Assembly (NCBI GenBank): GCA_964020055.1 | Contig: OZ026533.1 | Coordinates: 124,001-188,000 of the forward strand | DNA length: 64,000 nucleotides | Direction: 5' to 3' | From: G964020055 sp964020055 | GTDB taxonomy: Bacteria > Pseudomonadota > Alphaproteobacteria > WRAU01 > Hepatincolaceae | In this document: piece by piece, positions 26,613-35,215 of the stretch | Numbering within the stretch: position 1 is the first letter of the stretch | How the letters are laid out: every line of letters starts with the position of its first letter | Program-made: the position numbers and the translations under genes | Notes under the pieces: model-generated | What the model saw: only the letters and a program-made list of their open reading frames with translations | The model's database searches: none | What the model was told of the DNA's origin: nothing

Positions 26613-27532
26613 TGCTAAAAGATAAAAGTATAATTATTCTTTCAGGTGGAATATCTAACGAAAAAGATATATCGTTAAAAACAGGAGAAGGGGTTTATGA
26701 AGTTTTAAAAAATGCTAATTATAATGTGGAAGTTTACATTTTTGATGGAGATTTGAAAAAATTAGTAGATTATTTTTCTTCAAAAGAAGCCCAAAAAATA
26801 GTGGTATTTAATTGTTTGCATGGTAAATTTGGTGAAGATGGTAGAATTCAAGGGGTTTTAGATTTTTTGAAAATTCCTTACACTCATAGTAGTTTTTTAG
26901 CATCATCTATTATGATGAACAAGAATATAACAAAAGCCATAGCAGCATATTTAGGAATTAATGTTCCAAAATCATATTTGATAAATACAGATGAAATAAA
27001 AGAATCAATATATAATCAAGATATTATTTTTCCATCTATAGTAAAACCAAATTCAGATGGATCTTCTTTTGGATTATATTTTGTTAACAATATTCAAGAA
27101 TTAAAAGAAGCTATATCTTCATCATCGGGTTGTATATTAATTGAAGAATATTTAAAAGGTAAAGAATATACAGTAGGCGTTTTAGACGGAAAAGCTCTTT
27201 GTGTAACAGAAATAATAACGAATAACATCTTATATGATTTTGATGCAAAATATTCACCTAATAAATCAGAGCACATACTACCTGCAAAGCTGTCTGATGA
27301 ATTAACAAATCAATTATTAACTATATCTGAAAAACTTTATAATTTTTTAGAAGCTTCAGGAGCAATAAGAATGGAATATATAATTAATAATAATATTCCA
27401 TATTTATTAGAGGCTAATTCTTTACCAGGTCTTACTTCTACATCTTTATTACCAGAACAAGCAGAGCATTTGGGAATCTCTTTTTTAGAGTTATGCATAA
27501 AGTTACTTGAACTTGCTAAATATTCAAAATAA
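26612..27532 (+). CDS. ddl: D-alanine--D-alanine ligase
   Basis: Ddl is an ATP-grasp enzyme that joins two D-Ala for MurF. It has 306 residues, the short DdlB-type length. Seen are LSGGISNEKDISLKTG near residue 10, NCLHGKFGEDGRIQG near 69, FPSIVKPNSDGSSFG near 138, IEEYLKGKEYTVG near 175 and the substrate end LLEANSLPGLTSTSL near 265. The start overlaps the murB stop codon. A 116-base gap follows before ftsQ, the first sizeable gap since ftsW-murG. Confidence 0.96.
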   Translation: MLKDKSIIILSGGISNEKDISLKTGEGVYEVLKNANYNVEVYIFDGDLKKLVDYFSSKEAQKIVVFNCLHGKFGEDGRIQGVLDFLKIPYTHSSFLASSIMMNKNITKAIAAYLGINVPKSYLINTDEIKESIYNQDIIFPSIVKPNSDGSSFGLYFVNNIQELKEAISSSSGCILIEEYLKGKEYTVGVLDGKALCVTEIITNNILYDFDAKYSPNKSEHILPAKLSDELTNQLLTISEKLYNFLEASGAIRMEYIINNNIPYLLEANSLPGLTSTSLLPEQAEHLGISFLELCIKLLELAKYSK

Positions 27533-27648
27533 GATATAAGTCAATTATTATAATTTGTAAATAATTTAACTTATTTTTTATATAATAATAGTAATATACA
27601 AATAGAATTTTTTTATAATTTACGTTCAAATTTTATAAGCAAGTATAT

Positions 27649-28371
27649 ATGAAGATAAATATATTCGATAAAAAATATCAAATAGTGGTAATTTTATCAT
27701 TATTATTAAGCGTTTTTTTGATATTTTCTACTTTTGTGAGCCAAGTAGTATCATTTATGGATAAAATTTTGGTAGTAGAGATTGTTGTTAAAGGGGCAAG
27801 TGATGAAGTAAAGAATGTCATTTCAAAACGCTTAGAAGATGTAATTGGTACCCCAATCACATCTGTAGACTTATCTCAGATATCACTTGAAGTTAATAAT
27901 ATACCATGGGTACAATATGGAAGTGTATATAGAAGTTTAAATGGTATCATTATAATTAATGTTATAGAAGTTACTCCTTATTTTTTATGGATAAACGATG
28001 ATAGTAGATATAAAATTATTACTAGTGATAATAGATTAGCCCATTTATCAACAAATTTTGACATTAAAAATTTGATAACTATAGAAAAAGGCTCTGATGC
28101 ATTAGTTAAATCCAATGATTTAAGATTTGTAATTTATAAAGATTTAAAAGTCTTAAGTAAAATCAAAACTTTAAGATACAATGGTTATAGATGGGATATT
28201 ATTTTAAAAAATGGTGTCATAATAAAAATGCCTGAAAAGAATATAAAAAAAGCTTATGAAAGTATAATTAAATTTAATGATAAATTTAATATATTGGACA
28301 AAAATATTGAGTATATAGATGCTACCGCAGAAAATAAACTATTTATAAAACCTAATTTCATTGATAGGTAG
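27649..28371 (+). CDS. ftsQ: Cell division protein FtsQ
   Basis: FtsQ is a bitopic protein that links cytoplasmic and periplasmic divisome parts. Its 240 residues comprise a short cytoplasmic N terminus, one membrane segment (about residues 10-30), a POTRA domain starting near VEIVVKGASDEV (residue 43), with IPWVQYGSVYRSLNG near 85, then a beta domain with FLWINDDSRYKIITSDN near 108. It is shorter than many alphaproteobacterial homologues. The call rests on these motifs and the ddl-ftsQ-ftsA-ftsZ order; ftsA starts two bases after its stop codon. Confidence 0.9.
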   Translation: MKINIFDKKYQIVVILSLLLSVFLIFSTFVSQVVSFMDKILVVEIVVKGASDEVKNVISKRLEDVIGTPITSVDLSQISLEVNNIPWVQYGSVYRSLNGIIIINVIEVTPYFLWINDDSRYKIITSDNRLAHLSTNFDIKNLITIEKGSDALVKSNDLRFVIYKDLKVLSKIKTLRYNGYRWDIILKNGVIIKMPEKNIKKAYESIIKFNDKFNILDKNIEYIDATAENKLFIKPNFIDR

Positions 28372-28373
28372 TT

Positions 28374-29570
28374 ATGATTGGTAAATTTGTAACCTTTATA
28401 GATGATACAAAAAATATTTATAAAGACAATATAACAGTAATAGATATTTGCAATAATGTATTGTTTTTATCTGTATATAAAATTAGTAAAAATGGAAAAA
28501 ATATAAACATATATGCTAATTCTTTTCCTATAAAAGGTTTTAACAATCAAGTTATTAACAATGCTGTATTAGCAACAAAAACTTTAGCCAGTATATTTGA
28601 TCAAGTAGAAAAATTTTTGAAAATAAAGCTGCGTAAAGTAATATTAAATGCTCCCAATAGTCAAGTTAGCTCACATAAAATACAATACAAACAAGAGCTT
28701 AATTCAATTGTTAAGAAAAAACATATAGATAAAATAACAGACTTAAGTTTATATAAAAAAGATATAGATGATTCAGAATTTATAATATCTGCTCAAATAT
28801 CGGAAATATATTTAGATGATAAAAATTTAAAAAATATATTAGGTATATGGACTAAAAAGTTATCAATTAAAGTTAATATTATTACAATTTACAAACCATA
28901 CTTACAAATACTGAAGGAAATATTTGATTATTTATCTTTAAAGTTAATGTCAATAATTTACATTCCTAATATATTCACTCAAAATGAAATCACTAAAAAG
29001 GATACGTTTGCTTTTTTAAATATAGAAGAAGAAGAAACTCTTATAGGTAGTTATATAGATGGTAATTTAAACACTATAAAAATTATTCCAATAGGTTATA
29101 ATCATATATATGAGAAAATAATACCAATTTTTAATATCAATTTACCTGAAATACAAAAAACATTGCAAACAGCTAAATTAAAATTTAATTCTAATATAGG
29201 TGATATAAAAATCCAAAGTAATGATAAGAGTATTAAAATACCTTATAATGAATTTATAACTATAATTGAAAAACAAATACTAGAATTTTTGAGAAGTAAT
29301 TGTATTTCAAAGCATTTAAAAAATTTATTATATAATCAAAGTATTATATATATATGTAGTAATGATATTATTTCAAGTATTATTGATAGTATAATATATA
29401 AACAAACTCACGATTATAATATTAAAAACAATGAATTAATTGGATATATTCCTTTTTTCTCTGATAGACAAGAATGTATTAGATTAAAACTTATGATAAA
29501 ATATTATTTGAATGAAAGAAATCAAAATAAAGCAATTTATTCATTTAATAACAGATTATTTGAGATATAA
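28374..29570 (+). CDS. ftsA: FtsA-like divisome protein, nucleotide motifs degenerate
   Basis: This 398-residue gene sits exactly where ftsA belongs, between ftsQ and ftsZ, and has the family length. FtsA normally is an actin-like ATPase that tethers FtsZ to the membrane. Here the ATP-binding signatures are eroded. The phosphate-1 motif (usually DIGTS) reads VIDICNNVLFLSV near residue 22; phosphate-2 (usually DIGGGTTD) reads FLNIEEEETLIGSY near 212; the adenosine motif (usually TGGGS) reads IIYICSNDIISSI near 324. A short amphipathic-like end (residues 387-398, FNNRLFEI) might still act as a membrane tag. Codon and base composition match the neighbours and the frame is intact, so it is a kept but divergent gene. 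Identity is inferred mainly from position. Confidence 0.75.
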   Translation: MIGKFVTFIDDTKNIYKDNITVIDICNNVLFLSVYKISKNGKNINIYANSFPIKGFNNQVINNAVLATKTLASIFDQVEKFLKIKLRKVILNAPNSQVSSHKIQYKQELNSIVKKKHIDKITDLSLYKKDIDDSEFIISAQISEIYLDDKNLKNILGIWTKKLSIKVNIITIYKPYLQILKEIFDYLSLKLMSIIYIPNIFTQNEITKKDTFAFLNIEEEETLIGSYIDGNLNTIKIIPIGYNHIYEKIIPIFNINLPEIQKTLQTAKLKFNSNIGDIKIQSNDKSIKIPYNEFITIIEKQILEFLRSNCISKHLKNLLYNQSIIYICSNDIISSIIDSIIYKQTHDYNIKNNELIGYIPFFSDRQECIRLKLMIKYYLNERNQNKAIYSFNNRLFEI

Positions 29571-29587
29571 CTGGGAGATTACTATAA

Positions 29588-31222
29588 ATGATCAAAAAAT
29601 TTACTTCCATGGATGAAATAAATACTATATCTTCAGATGAAATATTTAAGCCACAAATAGCTGTTGTAGGAGTTGGTGGTGCAGGTGCTAATGCTGTAAA
29701 TAATATGATCAATATGGATATTTCAGGTGTGAAATTTATAGCAATAAATACAGATGCACAGTCACTTGAAAGATCAGCAGCAGCGCATAAAATACAAATA
29801 GGTCCAAAAGTTACAAGAGGTCTTGGAGCAGGCTCTAAACCTGAAATTGGCACTCAAGCTGCAGAAGAAAGTATTGAAGAAATAAAAGCCGCTTTAGAAG
29901 GTACTAATATGCTTATAATTGCAGCAGGTATGGGTGGAGGCACAGGTACAGGTGCTTCAACAGTTATAGCAAGATTAGCTAAAGATTTAGGAATATTATC
30001 TTTAGGGTTTGTTACAAAACCTTTTATTTTTGAAGGAATGCAAAGGCAAGAAATTGCTAATAAGGGTACAGAAGAATTAGAGAAATATATTGATGCCTTG
30101 GTAGTTTTATCTAATCAAAACTTATTCAAAGTTGTAAATACTAAAACCAGTATTTCTGATGCTTTTAGAGTAACTGACAATATTTTATACTCTGGTGTGC
30201 GTGCAATAACAGATTTAATCACTTCAAATGGTCTTGTTAATTTAGATTTTAATGATATAAAATCTGTTTTAGAAGATATGGGAAGAACAATGTTAGGTTC
30301 TTTTGAGGCTTCTGGAGAAGATAGGGCCATAAAAGTTGCAGAAGGATGCATATCTAATCCTCTTTTGGAAGATGAAACTATTAGAGGCGCCCAAAGAGTA
30401 TTAATTAATATATCTGGTGGTAAAGATATGACTCTTTATGAGGTAGATACTATAGTTAGTACCATAAGAAATGAGTTAGAGCCAGATGCTTTTATTCATT
30501 TTGGAACTTCAGAAGACAATACACTTGCAGATAGTATTAGAGTATGTATTATTGCAACAGGTCTTCCAAAGTATGAACATCATGTAGATTTTGATCATAA
30601 TTATAATGAAAACTATAAACCTTATAAAGAAAAAGCATATAAAGAAAATTTTTATAAAGATTCTAAAATAGAAAAAAAAGAAGTGTATAATAAAGAAGTT
30701 TTATCTGACTTTGAGGCAGAGAGTTCTCTTGCATCTTTAGAAACTAAATCAGAAAAAAATAATTTCAAGCCTGCTAATTTTTCAAGTTTTTCTGACTCTA
30801 TAAATAATCTTCAAGAAAGCAAAAAAAATACATATATACAAAATACAAAAACATATGTAACCCAAGAACATGAAGTAGAGAAAGAATTTTTTAATACACA
30901 ACATGATGTAGTAAATCTATCTGAAGAAAAATCTCAATCTTACAAAGAAGAACAAAACTACTCAGAATATAAAAAAAATACTATAAATCATGAAAATAAT
31001 GATTATATTTACAATAGAAAAGAAGATTTTGATACAATGAAACCTAATTTATTTGAGTTGATTACAAAAAATAAAACTGCTAATCAACCTAGTTTTATAG
31101 ATAACTTAACGGAGCAAAAAGTTGTTAGTATCAAAGAAAGAAACAGTAGTATTGATATACCAAATAAGAAAAAAGTAGGTGGTAGTTTTTTTGATTTTCC
31201 TTCATTTTTGACAAAAAAATAA
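29588..31222 (+). CDS. ftsZ: Cell division GTPase FtsZ
   Basis: FtsZ is the tubulin homologue that forms the division ring. The 544 residues have VGVGGAGANAVNNM near residue 27, the GTP-binding GGGTGTGAS near 116-124 and the T7-loop NLDFNDIKSVLEDMG near 217. A linker of roughly 190 residues (about 335-525), rich in Lys, Glu, Asn, Tyr and Ser, makes it longer than the usual 380-500. The C-terminal peptide that binds FtsA reads GSFFDFPSFLTKK, a weak match to the common DIPAFLRRQ. The gene begins 17 bases after ftsA with GGAG upstream. Confidence 0.97.
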   Translation: MIKKFTSMDEINTISSDEIFKPQIAVVGVGGAGANAVNNMINMDISGVKFIAINTDAQSLERSAAAHKIQIGPKVTRGLGAGSKPEIGTQAAEESIEEIKAALEGTNMLIIAAGMGGGTGTGASTVIARLAKDLGILSLGFVTKPFIFEGMQRQEIANKGTEELEKYIDALVVLSNQNLFKVVNTKTSISDAFRVTDNILYSGVRAITDLITSNGLVNLDFNDIKSVLEDMGRTMLGSFEASGEDRAIKVAEGCISNPLLEDETIRGAQRVLINISGGKDMTLYEVDTIVSTIRNELEPDAFIHFGTSEDNTLADSIRVCIIATGLPKYEHHVDFDHNYNENYKPYKEKAYKENFYKDSKIEKKEVYNKEVLSDFEAESSLASLETKSEKNNFKPANFSSFSDSINNLQESKKNTYIQNTKTYVTQEHEVEKEFFNTQHDVVNLSEEKSQSYKEEQNYSEYKKNTINHENNDYIYNRKEDFDTMKPNLFELITKNKTANQPSFIDNLTEQKVVSIKERNSSIDIPNKKKVGGSFFDFPSFLTKK

Positions 31223-31293
31223 TAGTCTTATAATAAAATTTGAATATTATATATGTAAGATATATAAAAAGATAATATAAGTAAGGAGGTATT

Positions 31294-32190
31294 TTGTTTC
31301 AAATTACCATAAAAAAACCAGTTTCTTTTTCTTCAATAGGATTACATTCTGGCAAAGAGGTATCAATAACTGTTTATCCTGCAAATGAAGATACAGGTAT
31401 CGTATTTAAAAGATTAGATATTCAGGAAAAAAAATCAGATATAAGTGTAAAATACAATAATGTAACATTTACAAGTTTATGTACATTGATTCAAAATGAA
31501 GATAATATCAAAGTTAAAACTATAGAACATTTCATGTCTGCTATATCTTATCTTATGATAGATAATTTGATCATTGAATTAAACTCTGAAGAAATACCAA
31601 TATTAGATGGTAGTTCTATTATCTTTGTTGAAGCCTTAATAAAAGCAGGTTTGAAACAACAGCAATCTAAAAAGAAAGTTTTAAATATACTTAAACCAAT
31701 TATTTTAGAAAATACAGATTGGTCTATAAAGGTAGAACCTCATAAATTTTTTCATGTAGATGTAACAATAGATTTTGATAATGAAATTATTGGTAAAGAA
31801 AGTTTAAGTTTTAATTTTATAGAGCAAAATTATATGACTGAAATAGCTAAAGCAAGAACTTTTGCTTTATTAAAAGATATAAAAAATTTACATTCTTTAG
31901 GATTTGCTAAAGGAGGTAATTTAGAAAATGCTATAGTTGTAGATGAAAATAAAGTATTAAATACTAATGGGTTAAGATATAAAGATGAATTTGTAAGACA
32001 TAAAATTTTAGATTTGATAGGAGATTTATCATTATCTGGTTGTTATATAAAAGGAAAATTTACAGCTTATAAATGTGGTCATGCATCTAATAATGAAATT
32101 CTAAGAGCAATTTTTGCTGATACTTCTTCCTATAAGATTTTAGATATGCAAGAAGATATTTGTAACTTTCCACGTAGTTTGCTAAAATAA
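31294..32190 (+). CDS. lpxC: UDP-3-O-acyl-N-acetylglucosamine deacetylase LpxC
   Basis: LpxC is the zinc enzyme for the committed step of lipid A synthesis. The 298 residues carry GLHSGKEVSI near residue 17, the zinc-site TIEHFMSAI near 75, LDGSSIIFVEALIKAG near 102 and RHKILDLIGDLSLSG near 235 (His and Asp zinc ligands). The start is TTG at 31294-31296 behind AAGGAGG; no ATG fits. Its place after ftsZ is the standard one. It shows that the organism makes lipid A and hence an LPS-type outer membrane. Confidence 0.96.
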   Translation: MFQITIKKPVSFSSIGLHSGKEVSITVYPANEDTGIVFKRLDIQEKKSDISVKYNNVTFTSLCTLIQNEDNIKVKTIEHFMSAISYLMIDNLIIELNSEEIPILDGSSIIFVEALIKAGLKQQQSKKKVLNILKPIILENTDWSIKVEPHKFFHVDVTIDFDNEIIGKESLSFNFIEQNYMTEIAKARTFALLKDIKNLHSLGFAKGGNLENAIVVDENKVLNTNGLRYKDEFVRHKILDLIGDLSLSGCYIKGKFTAYKCGHASNNEILRAIFADTSSYKILDMQEDICNFPRSLLK

Positions 32191-32265
32191 GTAAATTGTC
32201 ATTATACACATATAAAGTAGCTGTGTATTTGGTGTTATAAAATTATAATTTGAAAGATAATCACA

Positions 32266-33060
32266 TTGAGAAAATTATTATATTGTTTATTTAGTTTAAT
32301 ATTATTATCTGCCTGTAATTCTAAGTATGATAAAGATTTAGGAGTTACGGTTGATGTTTTATACTCACAAGGGTTACAAAGTTTAGCAACTGGAAACTTG
32401 AAGTCTGCAAAAAAAACATTTGAGAAAATAAGCGATAATCAGCCATTCACTCAGGAAGCTATTGAAGCAAATGTTTTTTTGATTTGGATATATTATCTAA
32501 CAGATGAAATAACTAACTTACAGTTAACTGCAGATAGCTTTTTAAAATATTATGTAGATAATAAATATACCCAGTGGGTTATTTATATGAGTGCTATTTC
32601 TAGGTACGAACATATATACCAAACTAACAGAGACCAAACATATACTTACGATGCTTTCATTGCATTTCAAAATATAATCAATAAATCTAATATAGATCAA
32701 AAATATAAAAAAGATGCAGAATACAGATTACAAGTTATTAAGTATATTTTAGCTAAAAAAGATAATGAAGTAGCTTCAGATTATTTGAAGCAAAAAAATT
32801 ATATATCTGCATTAAAAAGATATCAAAATATTACTAATTTTTATCAAAATACAGATTTTACAGAAGAAGCTTTATTTAGACAAGTTTATATATGGTTATT
32901 TTTAGGTGTGACAGATGAAGCGTTTAGAGTATTATCGACATTAGGTTATAACTATCCTTCAAGTGATTGGTATTCTATGTCTCTGAGATTATTTGAGAAA
33001 TATGCACCAGATTATGACATGAAAAATGTAATAAAAACCAATCGTATTCATGATCAGTAG
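32266..33060 (+). CDS. bamD: Outer membrane assembly lipoprotein BamD
   Basis: BamD is the essential lipoprotein of the BAM complex, which inserts beta-barrel proteins into the outer membrane. The 264-residue product starts with a lipoprotein signal (MRKLLYCLFSLILLSAC) with lipobox LSAC, Cys17 being the lipidated residue. TPR-like helices follow (ALEYLQ-like SQGLQSLATGNLKSAKKTFE, then YISALKRYQNITNFYQ near 185). The start is TTG at 32266. It lies between lpxC and recN, two bases before recN, a common alphaproteobacterial order. Confidence 0.92.
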   Translation: MRKLLYCLFSLILLSACNSKYDKDLGVTVDVLYSQGLQSLATGNLKSAKKTFEKISDNQPFTQEAIEANVFLIWIYYLTDEITNLQLTADSFLKYYVDNKYTQWVIYMSAISRYEHIYQTNRDQTYTYDAFIAFQNIINKSNIDQKYKKDAEYRLQVIKYILAKKDNEVASDYLKQKNYISALKRYQNITNFYQNTDFTEEALFRQVYIWLFLGVTDEAFRVLSTLGYNYPSSDWYSMSLRLFEKYAPDYDMKNVIKTNRIHDQ

Positions 33061-33062
33061 GT

Positions 33063-34733
33063 ATGCTGAGAGAACTTCATATTAAAGATTTTATTTTAAT
33101 AAAAAATCTATCCTTAAATTTTAACCCAGGATTCTCTGTATTTACAGGAGAAACTGGAGCTGGTAAATCTATACTGTTAGATGGTTTAGCATTAGTATTA
33201 GGACAAAGAGCTAATTACTCTAATATAAGAAAAAACGAGCCTTTTTCCGAGGTATCGGCAGTATTTGATTGTAAAAACAATCCTCAAATAATAAAAATAT
33301 TGAAAGATAATTTTATATCTTTACAAGATAACTTAATAATAAGAAGAATAATAACTTCCGAAAGTAAATCTAGAAGCTTTATTAATGATACGCCTGTTTC
33401 TGTTTCTTTTTTAAAAATAATAGGTGATTTATTGATTGATATACATGGGCAATTTGACAATCATAAACTTTTGAATTCCTCGTTTCATTGCGAGATACTA
33501 GATAATTTTTTACCAGAAACAACTTATATAGAAGAAGTAAAAACAGCTTATTTAGAATATAAAAACTTTTCAGATTTGTACAATAAAATGTTAAATGAAA
33601 GTAATAGCTTGAATGAAGAAAAAGAATATATAGAATTTTCTTTGCAAGAGTTAGAAGAATTAAATTTGAAAGAAGGCGAAGAAAAATATTTATCTGATCA
33701 AAAAATATCTTTAAATAATGCTAAAAGAATACAAACTACTTTAGATAAAATAGAAGATAATTTAGTTAATAATAATGTTTTATCTTCTTTCAATAAATTA
33801 TTAAAAGTTTTAGAAGCTTCAAGAGACATTTTAGAAAATCATAATACTTTAAATGAAATAATTTTAAAAATAGAAAATGCCTATAGTACAGTTACAGATG
33901 CTGTTGAATATTATAATGAACTTTCTTCTCATTTTTATAGCGATAATTTGAATGTAGAGCAAATAGATGAAAGATTAATGAATATAAGAACAATAGCACA
34001 TAAGCATAGGGTCTTACCAGATGACTTGTTGATTTTAAAAAATAACCTTGCAGATAAATTGCAAACAATAAAAAATAGTTCTTCTAATTTAGATGATTTG
34101 AAAAAGCAAATGTTGAAAGCAGAAAAATATTTTTATGACGCATCATATGAACTTTCAAAAATAAGAAAACAAACAGCACAACTATTAGAAGATAAAGTAA
34201 AAAAAGAACTACAGTATTTAAAGTTACCAAATGCAGAATTTTTAATTGATATAGACACAAATGTCAAAAACATGAGTGTTTTAGGAATCGATAAAATTAT
34301 TTTTAAAGTTAAAACTAATATAGGTTCTGACTTTGGTTTTTTAAATAAAGTTGCCTCAGGTGGTGAAATGGCAAGAATAATGCTTGCCATAAAAATCGTT
34401 TTAGCTGAAGTTGGTATCATAACTACAATAATTTTAGATGAAATAGATATAGGAGTAGGGGGAGATGTAGCAGATTCTATAGGTTGTAGATTACAATATT
34501 TAGCAAAAAATGTACAAACTATGGTTATAACTCATTCTCATCAAGTAGCATCGAGAGGTAAATACCATTTTAAAGTATCTAAAAAGAATGTAGGAAATTT
34601 TTCTGAAACAACTGTAAATCTATTATCTAAAGAAGACAGAGTTTCAGAAATTGCAAGAATGTTAAGCGGAGCACAAATAACTGAAGAAACCAAAAAAGCA
34701 GCTATAGCTCTATTAGCAGCATCAAATGATTAA
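33063..34733 (+). CDS. recN: DNA repair protein RecN
   Basis: RecN is an SMC-like ATPase in double-strand break repair. The 556 residues have Walker A GETGAGKSILLDGL near residue 28, a Q-loop region DIHGQFDNHKL near 130, a central coiled coil, the ABC signature VASGGEMARIMLAIKIVL near 430 and Walker B ILDEIDIGVGGDVAD near 456, followed by ITHSHQVAS. It follows bamD by two bases and is the last gene of the plus-strand run before the inverted SinR-type gene. Confidence 0.95.
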   Translation: MLRELHIKDFILIKNLSLNFNPGFSVFTGETGAGKSILLDGLALVLGQRANYSNIRKNEPFSEVSAVFDCKNNPQIIKILKDNFISLQDNLIIRRIITSESKSRSFINDTPVSVSFLKIIGDLLIDIHGQFDNHKLLNSSFHCEILDNFLPETTYIEEVKTAYLEYKNFSDLYNKMLNESNSLNEEKEYIEFSLQELEELNLKEGEEKYLSDQKISLNNAKRIQTTLDKIEDNLVNNNVLSSFNKLLKVLEASRDILENHNTLNEIILKIENAYSTVTDAVEYYNELSSHFYSDNLNVEQIDERLMNIRTIAHKHRVLPDDLLILKNNLADKLQTIKNSSSNLDDLKKQMLKAEKYFYDASYELSKIRKQTAQLLEDKVKKELQYLKLPNAEFLIDIDTNVKNMSVLGIDKIIFKVKTNIGSDFGFLNKVASGGEMARIMLAIKIVLAEVGIITTIILDEIDIGVGGDVADSIGCRLQYLAKNVQTMVITHSHQVASRGKYHFKVSKKNVGNFSETTVNLLSKEDRVSEIARMLSGAQITEETKKAAIALLAASND

Positions 34734-34750
34734 AAGTAAAAATATAAGTT

Positions 34751-35059
34751 TTATTTATCCAAATTATTATTCAACCATTGAGTAGCATCATCTATATCAC
34801 TTCTATCAAGATTAAGCCAAGCAGCCTCACCTGATAGTTTAGCCACAAATATTTTATCATTTTTATGAATATATTTTTGTAGGTTATTTAATATTTCAGA
34901 TGAAATATTTACGTTAATGGCAATATCAGGCACAAAAACAAACCAAGTTGTTTCTAAATAATGTGCCCATATTCCATAATTTTTTATTTCTGTATATAAT
35001 TTTTCGTAATTACATGAATTAGAATTTTTTAAAGAATAATTTATGATATATACAGACAT
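34751..35059 (-). CDS. SinR-family (Cas2/VapD-like fold) small protein
   Basis: A 102-residue protein matching the SinR family of NCBI annotation, distantly related to the Cas2/VapD ferredoxin fold. Seen: an N-terminal strand SVYIINYSLKNSN, IKNYGIWAHYLETTWFVF near residue 28 and DKIFVAKLSGEAAWLNL near 72, which are the family's conserved blocks. The start is ATG at 35057-35059 behind GGGAG; a TTG five codons upstream is less likely because it would place that sequence inside the gene. It stands alone, inverted between recN and ligA, with no cas genes or repeat array in the window. Its biochemical role is not known; some Cas2/VapD relatives are ribonucleases. Confidence 0.8.
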   Translation of the reverse strand: MSVYIINYSLKNSNSCNYEKLYTEIKNYGIWAHYLETTWFVFVPDIAINVNISSEILNNLQKYIHKNDKIFVAKLSGEAAWLNLDRSDIDDATQWLNNNLDK

Positions 35060-35215
35060 TTTTCTCCCTATCAACTTATATTATATTAATATCATATGAT
35101 AAATAATACCATCTTTGAATTCAATTTACTTTTATTTGGTATATAATTACATATTATAATATGTATATATTAACATAATATTCAACTTCAATTTTATATA
35201 TACATTGGTATTATT

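Noticed and set aside
34751..35059. CRISPR-Cas remnant suggested by the Cas2-like fold
   Set aside because: No repeat-spacer pattern and no other cas gene can be seen anywhere in the window.
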